From: Pelagibacteraceae bacterium AG-404-P08
Lineage (GTDB): Bacteria; Pseudomonadota; Alphaproteobacteria; HIMB59
Assembly (NCBI GenBank): GCA_003216195.1
Contig: QCJF01000003.1
Coordinates: forward strand, 1-64,000
Length of the DNA stretch: 64,000 nucleotides
Reading direction: 5' to 3'
Both the position numbers and the translations under genes were made by a program. The notes under the pieces are model-generated. The model was not told the DNA's origin. It worked only from the letters and a program-made list of their open reading frames with translations, and did not search any database. Positions 8,704-16,225 of the stretch are shown in pieces. Numbering within the stretch: position 1 is the first letter of the stretch; every line of letters begins with the position of its first letter.

Positions 8704-8904
8704 TTATCTTGATAAATATATTATCGCAGCGAATACTAAAACAGCAATACCTTGAAACAATACTCTCATTCGCATAAGTTTGTTACTGTGTTTTTTATTA
8801 AAATTTCCATTTTTTGCCATAGCTATTACACCAATCACAACCATGAGAAGTGCTAAAATCATGGATACGACTAAAACAAAAGGCAATACGGTAGATGAAA
8901 ACAT
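8704..8904 (-). CDS. HIG1-domain twin-transmembrane protein
   Basis: A 66-residue protein with two hydrophobic helices (residues about 7-29 and 48-64) joined by a basic loop. The loop NKLMRMRVLFQG fits the HIG1 pattern, in which Arg-x-Arg is followed three residues later by Gln. Mitochondrial HIG1/Rcf1 proteins bind and modulate cytochrome c oxidase, and alphaproteobacteria carry short relatives. A role at the aa3 oxidase encoded near 34 kb is therefore plausible but inferred. It lies 17 bases before argH on the same strand. Confidence 0.8.
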   Translation of the reverse strand: MFSSTVLPFVLVVSMILALLMVVIGVIAMAKNGNFNKKHSNKLMRMRVLFQGIAVLVFAAIIYLSR

Positions 8905-8961
8905 GGTAAATAGTTATCAAATTATCTATAAATGTCTAATTATTAAATTTAAGAAGAATTG

Positions 8962-9564
8962 ATGAAGAAAATTGTATTATTTTTGCATGGTTATGGATCT
9001 AATGGAAATGACCTAATTTCCTTAAAAGATTACATATCTTTGGAAAAAGAAGAAACTGAATTTATATCTCCTAATGCCCCGGAACCCTGTGAATTCAATT
9101 ATTTTGGGTATCAGTGGTTTCCTTTAAAAGAAAGATCAATTGAAGAATTAAAAGATGGCCTAAAATCAGCCTTCTTTCATCTTGAAAAAATAATTGAAAA
9201 AATAATTTATGAACACGCAGTTGACGAAACTCAGATTTCTATCATTGGTTTCTCTCAAGGCTCTATGTTGGCGACATATTATGCTCTACAAAAAAATTTA
9301 AATTTTCACAGTATCATTTCATTATCAGGTTCATTGCCAAAAGAAATTTTAAATGATTTGAAAATATCTGAAATCAAATCTACTTTTTTAATTTTTCATG
9401 GAAAAATGGACGATGTCGTACCATTTAATAGGGCAGTTGAGACAAATTCGTTTTTGGAATCAAAAAAATTTTCTAGTAAATTGATTTTAGATGATAACTG
9501 TGCACATTCAATTAGCCCAATTGCTTTAGATGAGATTAACAAGCTGTATGAAAACTGGAATTAA
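8962..9564 (+). CDS. phospholipase/carboxylesterase-type alpha/beta hydrolase
   Basis: A 200-residue single-domain hydrolase. LFLHGYGSNGNDL forms the oxyanion region, GFSQGSMLA holds the nucleophilic serine, FHGKMDDVVPF supplies the acid and NCAHSIS the histidine. This is the layout of the YpfH/acyl-protein-thioesterase-like esterase family. I use the ATG at 8962 rather than the TTG at 8959, because AAGAAG lies just upstream. No signal peptide is seen, so it is cytoplasmic. The substrate is unknown. Confidence 0.85.
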   Translation: MKKIVLFLHGYGSNGNDLISLKDYISLEKEETEFISPNAPEPCEFNYFGYQWFPLKERSIEELKDGLKSAFFHLEKIIEKIIYEHAVDETQISIIGFSQGSMLATYYALQKNLNFHSIISLSGSLPKEILNDLKISEIKSTFLIFHGKMDDVVPFNRAVETNSFLESKKFSSKLILDDNCAHSISPIALDEINKLYENWN

Positions 9565-9609
9565 TAAACTATTAAACATACTTTTTTTTGGATATGTTAA
9601 TATAAAATC

Positions 9610-10170
9610 ATGATTAACTCGAATCATTGTCCATCTTTAGTATTAAATGCAGATTACCGGCCTCTTAGCTATTTCCCCTTATCTATATGGAGTTGGAAAG
9701 ATACGGTAAAAGCAGTTTTTCTCGACAGAGTTAATATAGTTGAAGAATATGATCAAAAGGTTTCATCCCCATCATTTGAAATAAAGCTCCCTAGCATTAT
9801 CGCACTCAAAGATTACATACCACATAGTCATAAACCTGCATTTACAAGATTTAATGTTTTTTTGAGAGATGATTTCACATGTCAATATTGCAATGATAAA
9901 TTTTCAACAAAAGAATTAACTTTCGATCATTTGATACCTCGTTCAAAAGGTGGATTGACAAATTGGGAGAACGTTGTGACTGCATGTTCAAAATGTAATT
10001 GGACCAAAGGAAGTAGGGATTTAAGTCAAGTTGGTTTTAAATTGCTTAGAAAACCTAAAGAACCCTCTCAATATTCTTTAAGATTAAAAAGTAAAAATTT
10101 CCCCTCTGATTATCTTCATTCGAGTTGGAGAGATTATTTATATTGGGATAGTGTCTTAGAGAAGGACTAA
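9610..10170 (+). CDS. HNH endonuclease family protein
   Basis: A 186-residue protein with an HNH module in its middle. CQYCNDKF and CSKCNWTKG are two zinc CxxC pairs, and LTFDHLIPRSKGG with NWENVVTAC provides the catalytic histidine and asparagine. The N-terminus (LVLNADYRPLSYFPLSIWSWKDTVKAV) is conserved in a chromosomal, non-mobile family widespread in alphaproteobacteria. It is not flanked by mobile-element or restriction genes. The physiological role is unknown. Its stop overlaps the coq7 stop in the four bases CTAA. Confidence 0.88.
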   Translation: MINSNHCPSLVLNADYRPLSYFPLSIWSWKDTVKAVFLDRVNIVEEYDQKVSSPSFEIKLPSIIALKDYIPHSHKPAFTRFNVFLRDDFTCQYCNDKFSTKELTFDHLIPRSKGGLTNWENVVTACSKCNWTKGSRDLSQVGFKLLRKPKEPSQYSLRLKSKNFPSDYLHSSWRDYLYWDSVLEKD

Positions 10171-10724
10171 TATTTTTTAGTTATTTTTATCGCAGTATAG
10201 CATAGTTGTTTTATTGTTTTAGACAAAAGAACATACCCAGTTGTCATTTCTGCCTGGTTTTCGACGCCTGTATCATGATGTTCTAGCTCATCTTCTCTAA
10301 ACTTTTTTACAGTCTTCAATAAATCTGGTTTTAATTTTCTTTTTGATAGTTCCTTGGCTTGCTCCTCATAGTGCTGACCAATGACCTCTTCAACTGCAAC
10401 GGTGCATGCCATTGCAGCTTTTTTCCCCATTAATGCAGTGCCTAATCCAAGGGCATAACCTGCTAAATTCCAAAATGGAAATAAAGCGGTTGGTTTTACA
10501 TTCTCTTTTACTATGTACTCATCAAAAGTAGATTTGTGGATTTCTTCTTGGTCAGCCATCTCCTTAATTTCTTTACCAAATTCTGTGTTTTCTTTGAAAA
10601 TAGCTAATTGTCCTCGATATATTTGTGTTGCTCCATGCTCACCTGCGTGATCAACTCTGATAATTTCTTCAATTAATTTTTTATCTTCACCGCTAAGTGA
10701 TTTATTTTTCTTTTTTGTAGGCAT
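10167..10724 (-). CDS. coq7: Coq7 diiron 2-polyprenyl-3-methyl-6-methoxy-1,4-benzoquinol hydroxylase
   Basis: A 185-residue ferritin-like diiron monooxygenase catalysing the last ring hydroxylation of ubiquinone. The metal ligands appear in order: RVDHAGEHGA, MADQEEIHK, AVEEVIGQHY and REDELEHHD, giving the two ExxH motifs. The hydrophobic patch around FPFWNLAGYALGLGTALMG should dip into the inner membrane. It begins inside the dsbB 3' end (23-base overlap), so the two are probably co-translated. With ubiA at 32.4 kb it shows that the cell makes ubiquinone. Confidence 0.95.
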   Translation of the reverse strand: MPTKKKNKSLSGEDKKLIEEIIRVDHAGEHGATQIYRGQLAIFKENTEFGKEIKEMADQEEIHKSTFDEYIVKENVKPTALFPFWNLAGYALGLGTALMGKKAAMACTVAVEEVIGQHYEEQAKELSKRKLKPDLLKTVKKFREDELEHHDTGVENQAEMTTGYVLLSKTIKQLCYTAIKITKKY

Positions 10725-11172
10725 TAAAAATAATTAATAACAGAAAAGTCATTGAAAACAAGAAGTTATAAACTGATAATGGAATACCGAAATAAGGTAA
10801 ATTTGCATCGGAGCATGTGGTAATTAATGTATTTGACATTAATTCTTCTTTTAATTTTGTAATATCATTTGGAAGCGTGGCAGCTTCACATCCAGTGTAC
10901 TCAATTATTCCAAATGTTGTCAGAGAATGATAACCGGAAATTCCTAATTCAACAAGAAGCAATATAGTTAGTAATATATAAATTAAATTGAAATATCTCT
11001 TAATAAAAAAATAAAATACACCCACTATCAAAATTGAATAATATGGAACTCGTTGATATACACACAATTTACAAGGGCTATGACCATATGCATATTGTAA
11101 TATCAAAGCAAAAGACATAGCTACCAGCGAAAACAAAAAGACGAGAAATAAAATACTAGTTTGTTTAATCAT
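10702..11172 (-). CDS. dsbB: disulfide bond formation protein DsbB family
   Basis: A 156-residue inner-membrane protein with four predicted helices. HSPCKLCVYQRVPYY carries the first-loop CxxC that passes electrons to quinone. A second cysteine pair lies in the longer periplasmic loop (GCEAATLP and TTCSDANLPYFGIPLSVYN). This is the standard layout of a DsbB that reoxidises DsbA. A DsbA-like protein is encoded at 50.4-51.0 kb. It overlaps the DedA-like gene by 8 bases and coq7 by 23. Confidence 0.92.
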   Translation of the reverse strand: MIKQTSILFLVFLFSLVAMSFALILQYAYGHSPCKLCVYQRVPYYSILIVGVFYFFIKRYFNLIYILLTILLLVELGISGYHSLTTFGIIEYTGCEAATLPNDITKLKEELMSNTLITTCSDANLPYFGIPLSVYNFLFSMTFLLLIIFNAYKKEK

Positions 11173-11734
11173 GATAAAAAAATAAATAAATAAAAAAGAT
11201 TATTACAAGAGGTATGATTATAAAAATTAATAGTTTATTTCTTTGTAAAATTTTCATACCTAATTTTCCAAATTGTTTAATGATAAAAGCAATAATAAAA
11301 AACCTCAACCCCCTAGATAACAATGAAAGGAGTACAAAATAGATAAAATTAAATTGAGCATATCCACTTATTAAAGCTATAACTTTGTAAGGTATAGGCG
11401 TAAAACCACCTAAAAAAACTGCAAAAATACCCCAATCATTATAAAAATTCATAAATTCACCCTGCCTGCTTATATCAAAATAAGATTGGGCAATATCAAA
11501 AATGAAATATCCTATCATATATCCTAAAGCGCCACCAATGACTGAAAAAATCGTACAATTCAGTGCAGTAGCTAAAAAATTTTTAGGGTTAAAATAAACA
11601 ATCGGTATTAAAATTAAATCTGGAGGAATTGGAAAAAAAATACTTTCTATAAAAGCAACAAAAGATAAAAAATATTGTGAATATTTTGATTTAGAATTTT
11701 TTTCAATATATATATGTAAATTCTTCCAAATCAT
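11165..11734 (-). CDS. DedA/YqaA-like SNARE-associated membrane protein
   Basis: A 189-residue polytopic protein. FFPIPPDLILIPI and GGFTPIPYKVIALISG are the paired re-entrant motifs of the DedA (SNARE-associated/VTT) fold, and SRGLRFF follows in the third hydrophobic block. The short N-terminus places it with the YqaA subfamily. DedA proteins act in lipid carrier or phospholipid translocation and membrane homeostasis, but the substrate of this subfamily is not established. It is first of three genes in the run DedA-dsbB-coq7. Confidence 0.88.
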   Translation of the reverse strand: MIWKNLHIYIEKNSKSKYSQYFLSFVAFIESIFFPIPPDLILIPIVYFNPKNFLATALNCTIFSVIGGALGYMIGYFIFDIAQSYFDISRQGEFMNFYNDWGIFAVFLGGFTPIPYKVIALISGYAQFNFIYFVLLSLLSRGLRFFIIAFIIKQFGKLGMKILQRNKLLIFIIIPLVIIFFIYLFFYHD

Positions 11735-11757
11735 ATCGATTAATTAATATTTAGTAT

Positions 11758-12885
11758 TTAACCTATAAGGTAATACCAGAGATAAGCAATTATAATAGCT
11801 GGGATCGCACTGTAGAGTGTAGCAACTATTGCTGCTTTTGCAGATATAGCTATCGCAGGGAAAAGTGCATCACCGTCATTAGATATAGAGTTTCCTATTT
11901 GTGCGGACATAGGAATTTGACCACTCACATACATGGATGTGATCATAATTTGAGGACCACAGCCAGGAATAAAACCAATTAGTATAGCCATAAGAGGAAT
12001 AAATGGACCAAATAGTATTAATGACTCAAATATTAAACCATTAGTTGATAGATCGATTAATTCGTAGACAACAAATGAAATAATGACCCAAACAGTAACA
12101 AAGCAAGTTGTATCTACAACTTTTCTATAGGAATTTTCGTGTATTGAAGCCATTTGAATATCTGTTAATGGATTCAAAACCCACAACAAGACACAGTATA
12201 TCGCCAAAATAAATGCCATTAATTCAACCAAATTAATTCCAATAAAATTAAATTTTAGTTCAATGTTAAAAGCATTTAACATTCCCAAAATAAAACCAGG
12301 AGCTAAAAATAAAAACCAAATATAATAAAACTTATTTGATATTTTGTTTTTAGGTAAATGGGTTGTATTTAAATTTTTATTAATTTTATTTTGTAAGAAA
12401 TTCTTTGTAAAAGGTTGAGCAACATATCCAGATATTATACCAACTATAAAAGTTACTGGTAGTATGATTAAAGCAGCCTGGGGTTTTGTTGCAATAAGAA
12501 GAAAAGCTGCATCGCCCATAGTACTAATAAGTGCTGCGAGCACACCTCCAAAAGAAACTACTTTTCTAGTAAATAAGCTCATTACCATTATTGCTCCACC
12601 ACAACCAGGTATAACTCCTAACATAGAGCAAATGGGAATTTCAAATTTCTTATTTTGTAAAATTAATTTTTGTAAATTAAAATTTCTCTTTTCAAGAATA
12701 ACAAATAGTAGAAGTGTCACTCCAACAAAGCTAGATACAGCTATGTAGGCATCACTCGATGATGAAATTAAAATACTTCTAGTCTGTTCAGAAAATAAAA
12801 GAAGGAGAATACATATAAAGAGGAAAATTTTTGAAAATCTTAAATATTGAAATTTTCTACTTAATTCTAATACTAATTCTGTCAT
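11758..12885 (-). CDS. predicted manganese transporter (ArsP_2-type, about 10-11 TM)
   Basis: A 375-residue polytopic protein with two inverted halves that share a motif: MLGVIPGCGGAIMVMSLF near residue 90 and LIGFIPGCGPQIMITSMY near 305. Each is followed by a Gly/Asp segment (STMGDAAFLL and ISNDGDALFP). This is the PF11449-like 'putative manganese transporter' family. It is divergent from an mntR-like regulator, and a perfect palindrome sits just before its start, which agrees with manganese-dependent control. The direction of transport (export or uptake) is not known from sequence. Confidence 0.82.
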   Translation of the reverse strand: MTELVLELSRKFQYLRFSKIFLFICILLLLFSEQTRSILISSSSDAYIAVSSFVGVTLLLFVILEKRNFNLQKLILQNKKFEIPICSMLGVIPGCGGAIMVMSLFTRKVVSFGGVLAALISTMGDAAFLLIATKPQAALIILPVTFIVGIISGYVAQPFTKNFLQNKINKNLNTTHLPKNKISNKFYYIWFLFLAPGFILGMLNAFNIELKFNFIGINLVELMAFILAIYCVLLWVLNPLTDIQMASIHENSYRKVVDTTCFVTVWVIISFVVYELIDLSTNGLIFESLILFGPFIPLMAILIGFIPGCGPQIMITSMYVSGQIPMSAQIGNSISNDGDALFPAIAISAKAAIVATLYSAIPAIIIAYLWYYLIG

Positions 12886-12888
12886 ATT

Positions 12889-12904
12889 TTTAGCCTAGGC
12901 TAAA
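12889..12904. promoter_or_regulatory. perfect 16-bp palindrome, candidate MntR operator
   Basis: TTTAGCCTAGGCTAAA is a perfect inverted repeat in the 93-base region between the manganese transporter and mntR. It begins 3 bases before the transporter start codon, so it covers that gene's ribosome-binding region, and it lies about 75 bases upstream of mntR. DtxR-family regulators bind palindromes of this kind. An imperfect second repeat (ACTAA-ATA-TTAGT, 12918-12930) lies nearby. Assignment to MntR is inference from position and symmetry. Confidence 0.65.
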
Positions 12905-12978
12905 CAATATAGATATAACTAAATATTAGTCAAACAATTCTTTACTTTTAATTGTTAACAAAATAGATTGAACCAGCT

Positions 12979-13386
12979 ATGAAAAACACTAGATCTAGTG
13001 AGCCATATCAATTTTCAAATATCAGAAGCCAAAATAAGAACGAAATACTAGAGGATTATGTTGAGGCAATTCAAGAAATTTTACAAAATAAAGGTGATGT
13101 TAAAAATGCTGATTTAGCTCAACATTTTGGTGTTTCACAAGCCACTGTTAATAAAAATTTGAAGCGTTTAATAAGTTTTAATTTAGCAAAATCTGAACCA
13201 TACCGTTCGATTTTTTTGACAGAAAAGGGAGAAAAATTAGCTACACAATCAAAACAAAAGCATGAAATTGTTTATAATTTCTTAATTAAGTTAGGTGTCT
13301 CTAGAAAGACTGCAGAAAATGACAGTGAAGGTATTGAGCATCACGTAAGTGATGAAACATTAAAGTTAATGAAAAAATTTAAATAA
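12979..13386 (+). CDS. mntR: MntR-type manganese-responsive regulator (DtxR family)
   Basis: A 135-residue protein with an N-terminal winged helix-turn-helix (ILEDYVEAIQEILQ..., then NADLAQHFGVSQATVNKNLKRL). The C-terminal dimer/metal domain contains KHEIVYNFLIKLGVS and ENDSEGIEHHVSDETL. The Glu-Gly-x-Glu-His-His cluster matches the metal ligands of MntR, and the ED in the first helix matches the N-terminal ligands. It lacks the SH3 domain of DtxR/IdeR, as MntR does. It is divergent from a putative manganese transporter, its likely target. Confidence 0.87.
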   Translation: MKNTRSSEPYQFSNIRSQNKNEILEDYVEAIQEILQNKGDVKNADLAQHFGVSQATVNKNLKRLISFNLAKSEPYRSIFLTEKGEKLATQSKQKHEIVYNFLIKLGVSRKTAENDSEGIEHHVSDETLKLMKKFK

Positions 13387-14955
13387 TTATTTTTTTGTTT
13401 TTGACAACATTCTTTTTTCTAGCACGTTATCGAATAAATAAATAACAACACAAAGGAAACAAATAATTGTCAAAGCATGCAAACTTCCATATTCAAACAT
13501 TTCATTTGATGAATATTTGTATAGGCTAGTAGCAAGTGTATCAAAATTAAAAGGTCTAAGTAGTAAAGTAATAGGTAACTCTTTTACAGTATCGACAAAT
13601 ACTAAAAAAAATCCTGCTAGTATACTCAACTTAACCTGAGGTAAAATTATTCGAAAATATGTTGTTGATGATCTTCTTCCAATTAATCTAGATGCATCAT
13701 CAATTGATTTTCCAATTTTTTCCATTCCTGAGTCTAAAGAATTATTTGATAGAGCAATTAATCTAATTATCAGAGCTAAGGACAAGCCTATTAAAGTGGT
13801 AGACAAAGATAATGTTGTTAATCGATCAAAATAAAATAAAAAGAAGAGCACTCCTAAAGCTATTACTACACCTGGTATTGCATACCCAATATTTATTATT
13901 TTTTTGTAATATATAATGTGATTTTTATTAGTAAATCTTGAGTAAAAACTAATAAATACTGAGATTATAGCACATCCAATTCCAGCGATAACTCCAAGCA
14001 AGATTGAATTATATAGTGAAGAAAAATAGTTATTAAAATCAATAAAATTTAAATTATTAAGAAATGTATAAACTACAAAAATAAGGGGCAGAATAAAGCC
14101 AAACAAAATAGGTAAGACTCCTAAGATTAACGAAATTATTCCAATGAACTTTCCCAATTTGTATTTAGACCACTGAATATTTTCATAAGTATTATTATTG
14201 AATTTCCTTTTACCTCTCAATTTTTGCTCAAAAAAATACAACAAACCCATAACTAAAATAATAATTAAGGCCAATAGGAAAGCTAAAGGTAGGTCATTTA
14301 ATATTGTTATATAATGAAAAACTCCAACTGATAATGTTTGTAAACCAAAAAAATCTGCAACACCAAAATCATTTACTGTTTCCATCAAAACTAATGCTAA
14401 TCCAGCAGCTATTCCAGGTAGGGCCATGGGCAAACCAATTTTAAAAAAACATTGATAAGGATTCTTACCAAGGGTTTTTGCAGCCTCTATATATCTTGTT
14501 GAGAAATTTATGATTGCAATCCTAGTTAGGATATAAACATATGGAAAAAAGGATAAAGAAATAATTAGCGATGCCACTATACTATTTCTTATTGAGAAAC
14601 CATCATAAAATAAAAATTTTAAAGATATAAAACCACCTGGCTCTAATATTTCGGCATAAGTATATGCTGAAATATAGGCTGGAACTGCCAAGGGCAATAT
14701 CGCAAATATTTGTAGAAATTTTCGTCCCCAAAATTCTGTCATCGTATTTATCCATGCCAATGGCACACTGATGATTGTTGTAAAAATACTTACCATTACT
14801 ATGAGTTTAGTAGACCCAATTAAATATCTATTAATGTAAAGCTCATTGGTTAAAAAAATTGCACTCAAACCATTTGTTATAACTAAGGCTATAGGGGTAA
14901 GTAGTAGGAAGCTGATTAATAAAAAGAAGAATAATTTAAATAAATTTACTGTCAT
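13387..14955 (-). CDS. fbpB: ABC transporter permease, FbpB/SfuB (ferric iron) type
   Basis: A 522-residue fused permease with about twelve helices and two BPD_transp_1 halves. Each half has an EAA loop: YIEAAKTLGKNPYQCFFKIGLPMALPGIAAG and IDDASRLIGRRSSTTYFRIILPQVKLSILAG. This duplicated arrangement is typical of ferric-iron FbpB/AfuB/SfuB systems. The binding protein and ATPase are not in this window. Its stop directly abuts the mntR stop and its start overlaps the LysE-type gene by 4 bases. Iron as substrate is family-based. Confidence 0.85.
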   Translation of the reverse strand: MTVNLFKLFFFLLISFLLLTPIALVITNGLSAIFLTNELYINRYLIGSTKLIVMVSIFTTIISVPLAWINTMTEFWGRKFLQIFAILPLAVPAYISAYTYAEILEPGGFISLKFLFYDGFSIRNSIVASLIISLSFFPYVYILTRIAIINFSTRYIEAAKTLGKNPYQCFFKIGLPMALPGIAAGLALVLMETVNDFGVADFFGLQTLSVGVFHYITILNDLPLAFLLALIIILVMGLLYFFEQKLRGKRKFNNNTYENIQWSKYKLGKFIGIISLILGVLPILFGFILPLIFVVYTFLNNLNFIDFNNYFSSLYNSILLGVIAGIGCAIISVFISFYSRFTNKNHIIYYKKIINIGYAIPGVVIALGVLFFLFYFDRLTTLSLSTTLIGLSLALIIRLIALSNNSLDSGMEKIGKSIDDASRLIGRRSSTTYFRIILPQVKLSILAGFFLVFVDTVKELPITLLLRPFNFDTLATSLYKYSSNEMFEYGSLHALTIICFLCVVIYLFDNVLEKRMLSKTKK

Positions 14956-15548
14956 AAAATTATATAAATAACACAGCCTAGTAACAATAAAGCCATGACT
15001 CTATTAAAATAAATAATTTTTCTTTTATCATTAAGGTACTTTCTAAATGAGTGTCCAATTGCTGCCCAAACTACAGCGCTAGTTGATGTTGAAATTATAA
15101 AACAAATAAAGATTAAAATAAATTCCTCTAAATATGAGAATTTATTTTGTATAAAAATTGCAGAACTAGACATGGAAACACTTACAGCTTTAGGATTTAT
15201 TAATTGAAAGAAATAAATATCTCTAAATGTAAATCTTCTTTTATTATTATTGTCTGAAAATTCAGTTGAAATAAAAATTTTATAAGCTAGATAAGTTAAG
15301 AAGATTGTGGCTACTATTTTTATAAAAATCTTAAAATTTGGATAGCTTTCATAAATTTCTCCTATTCCTAATAAGCAAAGAGTTAAAACTGATAAAAATC
15401 CAAAAAAGACACCTAATATAAGTGGAATTGTTGCTTTAAAACCATAATTAACTGCATTTGTTGAAAGAATTATATTATTAGGTCCCGGTGTAATGGCAGC
15501 AGTCATTGCAAAAGTGAGTATGGGCGCCATAAAGTAAATGTATTCCAA
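14952..15548 (-). CDS. LysE/RhtB family amino acid exporter
   Basis: A 198-residue membrane protein with about six helices. TAAITPGPNNIILSTNAVNYGF is the hallmark N-terminal segment of the LysE/RhtB family, and NPKAVSVSMSSSAIFI matches the second conserved block. Members export amino acids or related metabolites. The substrate cannot be assigned. It is upstream of, and overlaps, the FbpB-like permease, so the two share a transcript. Confidence 0.88.
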   Translation of the reverse strand: MEYIYFMAPILTFAMTAAITPGPNNIILSTNAVNYGFKATIPLILGVFFGFLSVLTLCLLGIGEIYESYPNFKIFIKIVATIFLTYLAYKIFISTEFSDNNNKRRFTFRDIYFFQLINPKAVSVSMSSSAIFIQNKFSYLEEFILIFICFIISTSTSAVVWAAIGHSFRKYLNDKRKIIYFNRVMALLLLGCVIYIIL

Positions 15549-15609
15549 AGTATCGAGATATTATTCTTAAATTTAAATAAATATACAATTAGTTATCAAT
15601 TTGCCTAAT

Positions 15610-15637
15610 TTGTCTTAATAATATAAGTAAATAAGAT
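15610..15637 (+). promoter_or_regulatory. candidate sigma70-type promoter for tRNA-Leu
   Basis: TTGTCT (15610-15615) and TAAGAT (15632-15637) are separated by 16 bases. Each matches the sigma70 -35 and -10 consensus at four of six positions. The mature tRNA-Leu begins 8 bases after the -10 element, a spacing that fits a stable-RNA promoter. In DNA this AT-rich such matches occur by chance, so this is a suggestion only. Confidence 0.35.
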
Positions 15638-15645
15638 TATTTTAA

Positions 15646-15731
15646 GGCGTTGTGGCGGAATGGTAGACGCGCCGGATTCAAAATCCGGTGAGGGCAACCT
15701 CGTGAGAGTTCGAGTCTCTCCAGCGCTACCA
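15646..15731 (+). tRNA. tRNA-Leu (anticodon CAA)
   Basis: An 86-base class II tRNA. The acceptor strands GGCGTTG and CAGCGCT pair, with discriminator A and an encoded CCA. The D arm is TGGCGGAATGGTAGACGC. The anticodon stem CCGGA/TCCGG encloses TTCAAAA, giving anticodon CAA, which reads UUG leucine codons. A variable arm (TGAGGGCAACCTCG) and a T arm (GAGAG TTCGAGT CTCTC) follow. It lies 15 bases upstream of the flavin reductase start. Confidence 0.95.
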
Positions 15732-15746
15732 ACAATAAATAAAATT

Positions 15747-16217
15747 ATGAAAAATATTAAAAACTTAACGGCTGTTTTCTCATTGTTTTCCACAGGTATT
15801 ACGATTGTAACAAATGGAACAAACAGGAAACAATTTTTTGGTTGTACAGTCAACTCTTTCTCAAGCCTTTCTTTAGTTCCTCCAAAATTCTTATTTTGTC
15901 TTGGAAATGAAAATTTAAATTTAAAAAGTTTTAAATTAAATAGTCCTTTAAATGTAAATTTTTTAGCTAAATCTCAACTTAATTTATCTAATAAATTTGC
16001 TGTATCATTAGAGAAGAGATGGGTGAATACAAAATATAAAATTGCAAATAATAAGGTTCCATTCTTTCCGGATTCTTTAGGACTAATAGAGGCAAAAGTT
16101 GAAAAAAAAGTTATATCAGGTGATCATACAATTATCATATGCTTAATAACAAATTGTATAAAATTAAACACCAAAAAACCCCTTATTTATTATAAGAGCA
16201 AATATCACACCGTTTAA
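15747..16217 (+). CDS. flavin reductase-like (FMN-binding split-barrel) protein
   Basis: I trim the listed ORF, which begins inside the tRNA, to the ATG at 15747, giving 156 residues. LFSTGITIVTNG, FGCTVNSFSSLSLVPPKFLFCL and a late GDHTIIICLI are the characteristic strands of the HpaC/flavin-reductase family, where the conserved His-x5-G region contacts flavin. Such proteins reduce FMN or FAD with NAD(P)H for a partner oxygenase or bind flavin for other uses. It is followed 8 bases later by ribF, the FMN/FAD-making enzyme, a sensible neighbour. Confidence 0.82.
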   Translation: MKNIKNLTAVFSLFSTGITIVTNGTNRKQFFGCTVNSFSSLSLVPPKFLFCLGNENLNLKSFKLNSPLNVNFLAKSQLNLSNKFAVSLEKRWVNTKYKIANNKVPFFPDSLGLIEAKVEKKVISGDHTIIICLITNCIKLNTKKPLIYYKSKYHTV

Positions 16218-16225
16218 TTCTTTAT

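Noticed and set aside
9573-9596. Possible hairpin AACATA...TATGTT between the esterase and the HNH gene
   Set aside because: The stem is only six A/T-rich pairs around a 12-base loop without a following T-tract. It is more likely promoter-like AT-rich sequence.
12464-12748. Plus-strand ORF of 94 residues
   Set aside because: It is an antisense shadow of the manganese transporter, with no ribosome-binding site and no recognisable protein features.
15605-15853. Minus-strand ORF of 82 residues over tRNA-Leu
   Set aside because: It is antisense to a well-formed tRNA and to the N-terminus of the flavin reductase. The matching residues (AGETRTLTRLPSPDFESGAST) are the typical false translation of a tRNA gene.
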